Assembly (NCBI GenBank): GCA_947454215.1
Contig: CANGJN010000017.1
Span: 1-8,311 of the forward strand
Reading direction: 5' to 3'
Source: Neisseriaceae bacterium
Lineage (GTDB): Bacteria; Pseudomonadota; Gammaproteobacteria; Burkholderiales; UBA11063
Length of the DNA stretch: 8,311 nucleotides
Positions 5,342 through 8,311 of this stretch are shown here, one piece after another. Position 1 is the first letter of the stretch. The number at the start of each line of letters is the position of its first letter. Position numbers and translations under genes: made by a program. The notes under the pieces were generated by a model that saw only the letters and a list, made by a program, of their open reading frames with translations, did not search any database and had not been told where the DNA came from.

Positions 5342-8311
5342 TTAATCATTATCGGAAGTGTTTTTTTTATAATTATTCATAACTAAAACAAAAAATGCTG
5401 GAGTTAATAAAGTCGCAAAGATTACGGAACCCAACACTCCACCAATAATACCATATCCAACAGAATGTTGAGCATTGGCTCCAGCGCCATTTGCAAAAAC
5501 TAAAGGCATTGTCCCAACTATAAAAACAAATGATGTCATTAAAATTGGTCTGAATCTTACTTTTAAAGCGTAAATAGCACTATCTACAATATCATTTCCA
5601 GCGTTAAAGTGTTGTAGTGCAAATTCAACCAGTAGAATAATATTTTTTGCAGACAAACCAAGTAAAGCCAAGAGACTTATTTGAAAATATAAATCATTTG
5701 GTTGCATACTAATTAACAGTACTACAAATGCACCAAATAAGGCAATAGGAAATCCCATTAATACAACTAAAGGTAGTCTCCACATTTCATATAAAGCACA
5801 TAAAACTAAATACACCATTATAATCGAAAATATTAAACCTAATGCTGAGGATGATTGATTATGTTTCAGCTGATAACTAGTTCCAATATAATCAAAACTA
5901 TAAGAAGAGTCAATTTTTGCTAATTCCTTTTCGACAATAACCAACATCTCACCTAAAGTTTTTCCAGGGCTTGGAATAACTGTAATCTTCGAACCAAGAT
6001 AACCGTTAAATTTTTGTAGAACATTTGGGCCACGTTTTTGAACAACATCTACCACTGCGTTTATTGGAACTAAATTATTATTATTACCTCGTATATAAAT
6101 ATTCCTTAAATTATTTATATCTTTTCTATAATTATAGTCGGCCTGCATTATTACCCATATTAAATCTTGCATATTATAAGCAAAATTAACATTATTATTA
6201 CTATATATAGTTTGTATAGTACTATATAAATTTTTAAGATTTACCCCATATAATAAAGCCCTATTGACATCTGGAATTATTGCAGTTTGTGGGTTATTAG
6301 TATCTAGTGTTTGAAATGCTGTGGTTATTTGTTTATATTTTTTCAAATTTGAAATGAGTTTATCCGCAGTATTTTTTAATTGTGAAGGATCTCCGTTTAA
6401 TCGATCTTCAAGAATAAATTCAAAGCCACCAGTTACATTCATACCTCTTATAGGAGGTTGATTAAATGCTTTTAATAAAACGCCTTTATTTTTTTGAGCA
6501 TTTACATTTAATTGAGTAACAATATTATCAGAATTAAACTTTTTAGATTTTCTCTGACTCCAATCCTTTAAGGAAATAAAAAAGGAGGCTGCATAAGTTT
6601 TAAGATTTCCAGTATCTAAGAAATCGAAACCCGCTACACTTATTACTGATACAACTGCTGGATTTTTAGTAACATCTGAAATAAATGAATTTAATTTACT
6701 AGATGTTTGTTCAAGTGAATTCGATGAAGGTAAATTCATTGAAGCAAATATTAAGCCTTGATCTTCATTAGGAATAAAGCCTAAAGGGGTTAGTTTAAAC
6801 AATAGGATAGTTAATAAAATTATTCCTAACCAAATTAACAAAGTAATTTTTTTATGAAAAATTAACCATTTAGCAATATATACATATTTTTTAATAATCC
6901 AATCTAATAATGAACTAGTTCGATGTGATTGGGTATTTTTAGAATTTTTCATTACTAACCAATATATTGCTGGAGTAAATGTTACGGCACAAATACCAGA
7001 AATAATAACTGAACAAGCAATAGTAAATGCAAACTGACGTAGGATTACACCATATAGCCCCTTAAGTGCCATAGCTGGAATAAATACTACACTTAAAACT
7101 AAAACAATTGCAAACACAGCACTATAAAGTTCTTTTAGTGCCATAGATATAATTTGGCTTAAAGGTAAATTTTTATTCTCATGTTTTAACCGTTCAATAT
7201 TTTCTATTACAACAATTGAATCATCAACAACTATTCCTGTAGCTAAAATCAAACCAAACAATGATAGCGTATTAAGACTAAAGCCAATAATATATAGAAA
7301 AGATAAAGAACCAATTATAGATATTGGGATGGTAAAAACAGCTATTAAACTCGCCTTCCAATTTCTTAAGAAAATTAAAATAACCAAAGCTACACAAAAA
7401 AATGCCATTATTAATGTATCTTTGACATTATTTACTGAAGCCTTGACAAATCTTGAATTATCAATAAAGATATTATATTTTAATCCAGCAGGAAATCTCT
7501 TAGAGTCCTCATTAAGACGATCTAAAATTCTTTTTTGTGCTTGAATTTCATTAGCACCGGGTGTTAAAAAAATTTGCATCACAGTACATGGATAACTTTT
7601 AAAATGATTCGACTCACCATCTCTAAAATTTATTTTAGCGAGGGTGCTATAATCATTTGCACCTAACTCTACCCTTGCAACATCCTTTAATCTTAAAATC
7701 TGAATGCCATTATTTTTTAAAACTATATTAGCGAATTCATCTTTGTTGGTAAACATAGTATTACCAGTAATATTAATTACTTTTAATTTATTATCAAAAT
7801 ATTCAGGAGTGCCATTTGATCTTCCAACAAAATTTTCTACATTTTGATCCTTTATAGCAAGTTCAATGTCATTTACAGTGATTCCAAACCTTTCCATTTT
7901 ATTAGGATTTAACCATATTCTCATCGCATATGATCCAGAACCAAAAACCGAAATACTACCAACATCTGGTAATAACAATAAATCATTTTTTACAGTTCTC
8001 GCTAGATAATTACTAACATACTTAGGGTCAATATATGGATCTGAGTAAAATGTTGCTAGAAGAAGCATATCTGGAGAGGTAACCCTCGCAGATACCCCTA
8101 ATTTTTGAACTATACTGGGAAGTAAAGGCATTGCAGAATATAATCTATTTAGAACATCATTTATAGTGTAATTTAAATCCGTCCCTATATCAAATGTCAA
8201 TACGATATTAGTTGCACCACTTGAATTGGTATTAGTGCCCATGTAAGTTAAACCACTTACACCGTTCATTTGATTTTCAATTTGAGATGCAACAACTTTA
8301 GCTGAAGTTTC
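5342..8311 (-). CDS. RND (HAE-1) efflux permease, first of tandem pair (RND-A), 5' end outside window
   Basis: The frame is open to the right edge. The 14 residues upstream of the first visible Met at 8269 (ETSAKVV...IENQ) align with RND-B from about residue 55, so that Met is internal and about 54 residues, including TM1, lie outside. The visible 989 residues give an expected full length near 1043, normal for the family. Numbering from Met8269, the proton relay is intact: Asp349 and Asp350 (GIVVDDSIVV), Lys875 (GLSAKN), Arg905 and Thr912 (RFRPILMTS). TM2-TM6 lie at 286-440, TM7 at 475-492, and TM8-TM12 at 808-963. Four of the six AcrB deep-pocket phenylalanines appear kept (Phe109, 548, 550, 564), unlike in RND-B. 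About 10 extra residues at 215-226 are absent from RND-B. The function is proton-driven efflux from the periplasm or inner membrane; the adaptor gene probably lies just upstream. The specific substrate is not known. Confidence 0.93.
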   Translation of the reverse strand, partial: ETSAKVVASQIENQMNGVSGLTYMGTNTNSSGATNIVLTFDIGTDLNYTINDVLNRLYSAMPLLPSIVQKLGVSARVTSPDMLLLATFYSDPYIDPKYVSNYLARTVKNDLLLLPDVGSISVFGSGSYAMRIWLNPNKMERFGITVNDIELAIKDQNVENFVGRSNGTPEYFDNKLKVINITGNTMFTNKDEFANIVLKNNGIQILRLKDVARVELGANDYSTLAKINFRDGESNHFKSYPCTVMQIFLTPGANEIQAQKRILDRLNEDSKRFPAGLKYNIFIDNSRFVKASVNNVKDTLIMAFFCVALVILIFLRNWKASLIAVFTIPISIIGSLSFLYIIGFSLNTLSLFGLILATGIVVDDSIVVIENIERLKHENKNLPLSQIISMALKELYSAVFAIVLVLSVVFIPAMALKGLYGVILRQFAFTIACSVIISGICAVTFTPAIYWLVMKNSKNTQSHRTSSLLDWIIKKYVYIAKWLIFHKKITLLIWLGIILLTILLFKLTPLGFIPNEDQGLIFASMNLPSSNSLEQTSSKLNSFISDVTKNPAVVSVISVAGFDFLDTGNLKTYAASFFISLKDWSQRKSKKFNSDNIVTQLNVNAQKNKGVLLKAFNQPPIRGMNVTGGFEFILEDRLNGDPSQLKNTADKLISNLKKYKQITTAFQTLDTNNPQTAIIPDVNRALLYGVNLKNLYSTIQTIYSNNNVNFAYNMQDLIWVIMQADYNYRKDINNLRNIYIRGNNNNLVPINAVVDVVQKRGPNVLQKFNGYLGSKITVIPSPGKTLGEMLVIVEKELAKIDSSYSFDYIGTSYQLKHNQSSSALGLIFSIIMVYLVLCALYEMWRLPLVVLMGFPIALFGAFVVLLISMQPNDLYFQISLLALLGLSAKNIILLVEFALQHFNAGNDIVDSAIYALKVRFRPILMTSFVFIVGTMPLVFANGAGANAQHSVGYGIIGGVLGSVIFATLLTPAFFVLVMNNYKKNTSDND

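Noticed and set aside
8267..8269. The ATG at 8269 as the true start of RND-A.
   Set aside because: The frame remains open to the window edge, and the 14 upstream codons match the family (IENQ before MNG), so this Met is internal.

Overview
The window is an AT-rich stretch (about 30% G+C by eye) with every convincing gene on the minus strand. It reads from right to left as two tandem inner-membrane RND (HAE-1 type) efflux pump genes, then a secreted alpha/beta-hydrolase of the lipase/esterase type, then the first 36 codons of an unrecognised gene that runs off the left edge. RND permeases and a signal-peptide hydrolase with paired cysteines point to a Gram-negative (diderm) bacterium. The low G+C and the Asn/Ile/Lys/Ser-rich proteins resemble AT-rich proteobacteria such as Francisella relatives or other host-associated lineages, but no marker gene is present and this placement is only a guess.

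Right half (5342-8311 and 2180-5284): two paralogous RND permeases are separated by 57 bp and are probably co-transcribed. The upstream one (RND-A) is open to the right edge and lacks about 54 N-terminal residues in this window. The downstream one (RND-B) is complete at 1034 residues. Both keep the proton-relay residues of the family (Asp-Asp in TM4, Lys in TM10, Arg and Thr in TM11). They differ sharply in the porter region: RND-A keeps four of the six phenylalanines that line the AcrB deep drug pocket, while RND-B keeps none by my alignment. Tandem unequal RND genes recall MdtB/MdtC and MuxB/MuxC, which form mixed trimers with one periplasmic adaptor. The adaptor gene is expected just beyond the right edge, and no adaptor or outer-membrane channel gene is seen here.

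Left half (269-2065): a 598-residue exported alpha/beta-hydrolase with a recognisable Ser-Asp-His triad, eight cysteines in four close pairs, and an EF-hand-like loop near the N-terminus. A 114-bp gap with a possible extended -10 promoter and a good Shine-Dalgarno sequence separates it from the pump genes, so it may be transcribed on its own.

Far left (1-268): a perfect 14-bp inverted repeat follows the hydrolase stop. A clear extended -10 promoter and ribosome binding site then lead into a truncated gene whose only informative motif is Asn-Leu-Cys-Gly-Pro-Ala-Ser, reminiscent of the active-site start of papain-like or C39-like cysteine peptidases.

The region looks largely like accessory envelope functions (efflux and a secreted hydrolase). 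The points most worth a second look are the functional asymmetry of the pump pair, the variant hydrolase active site, and the truncated gene at the left edge.
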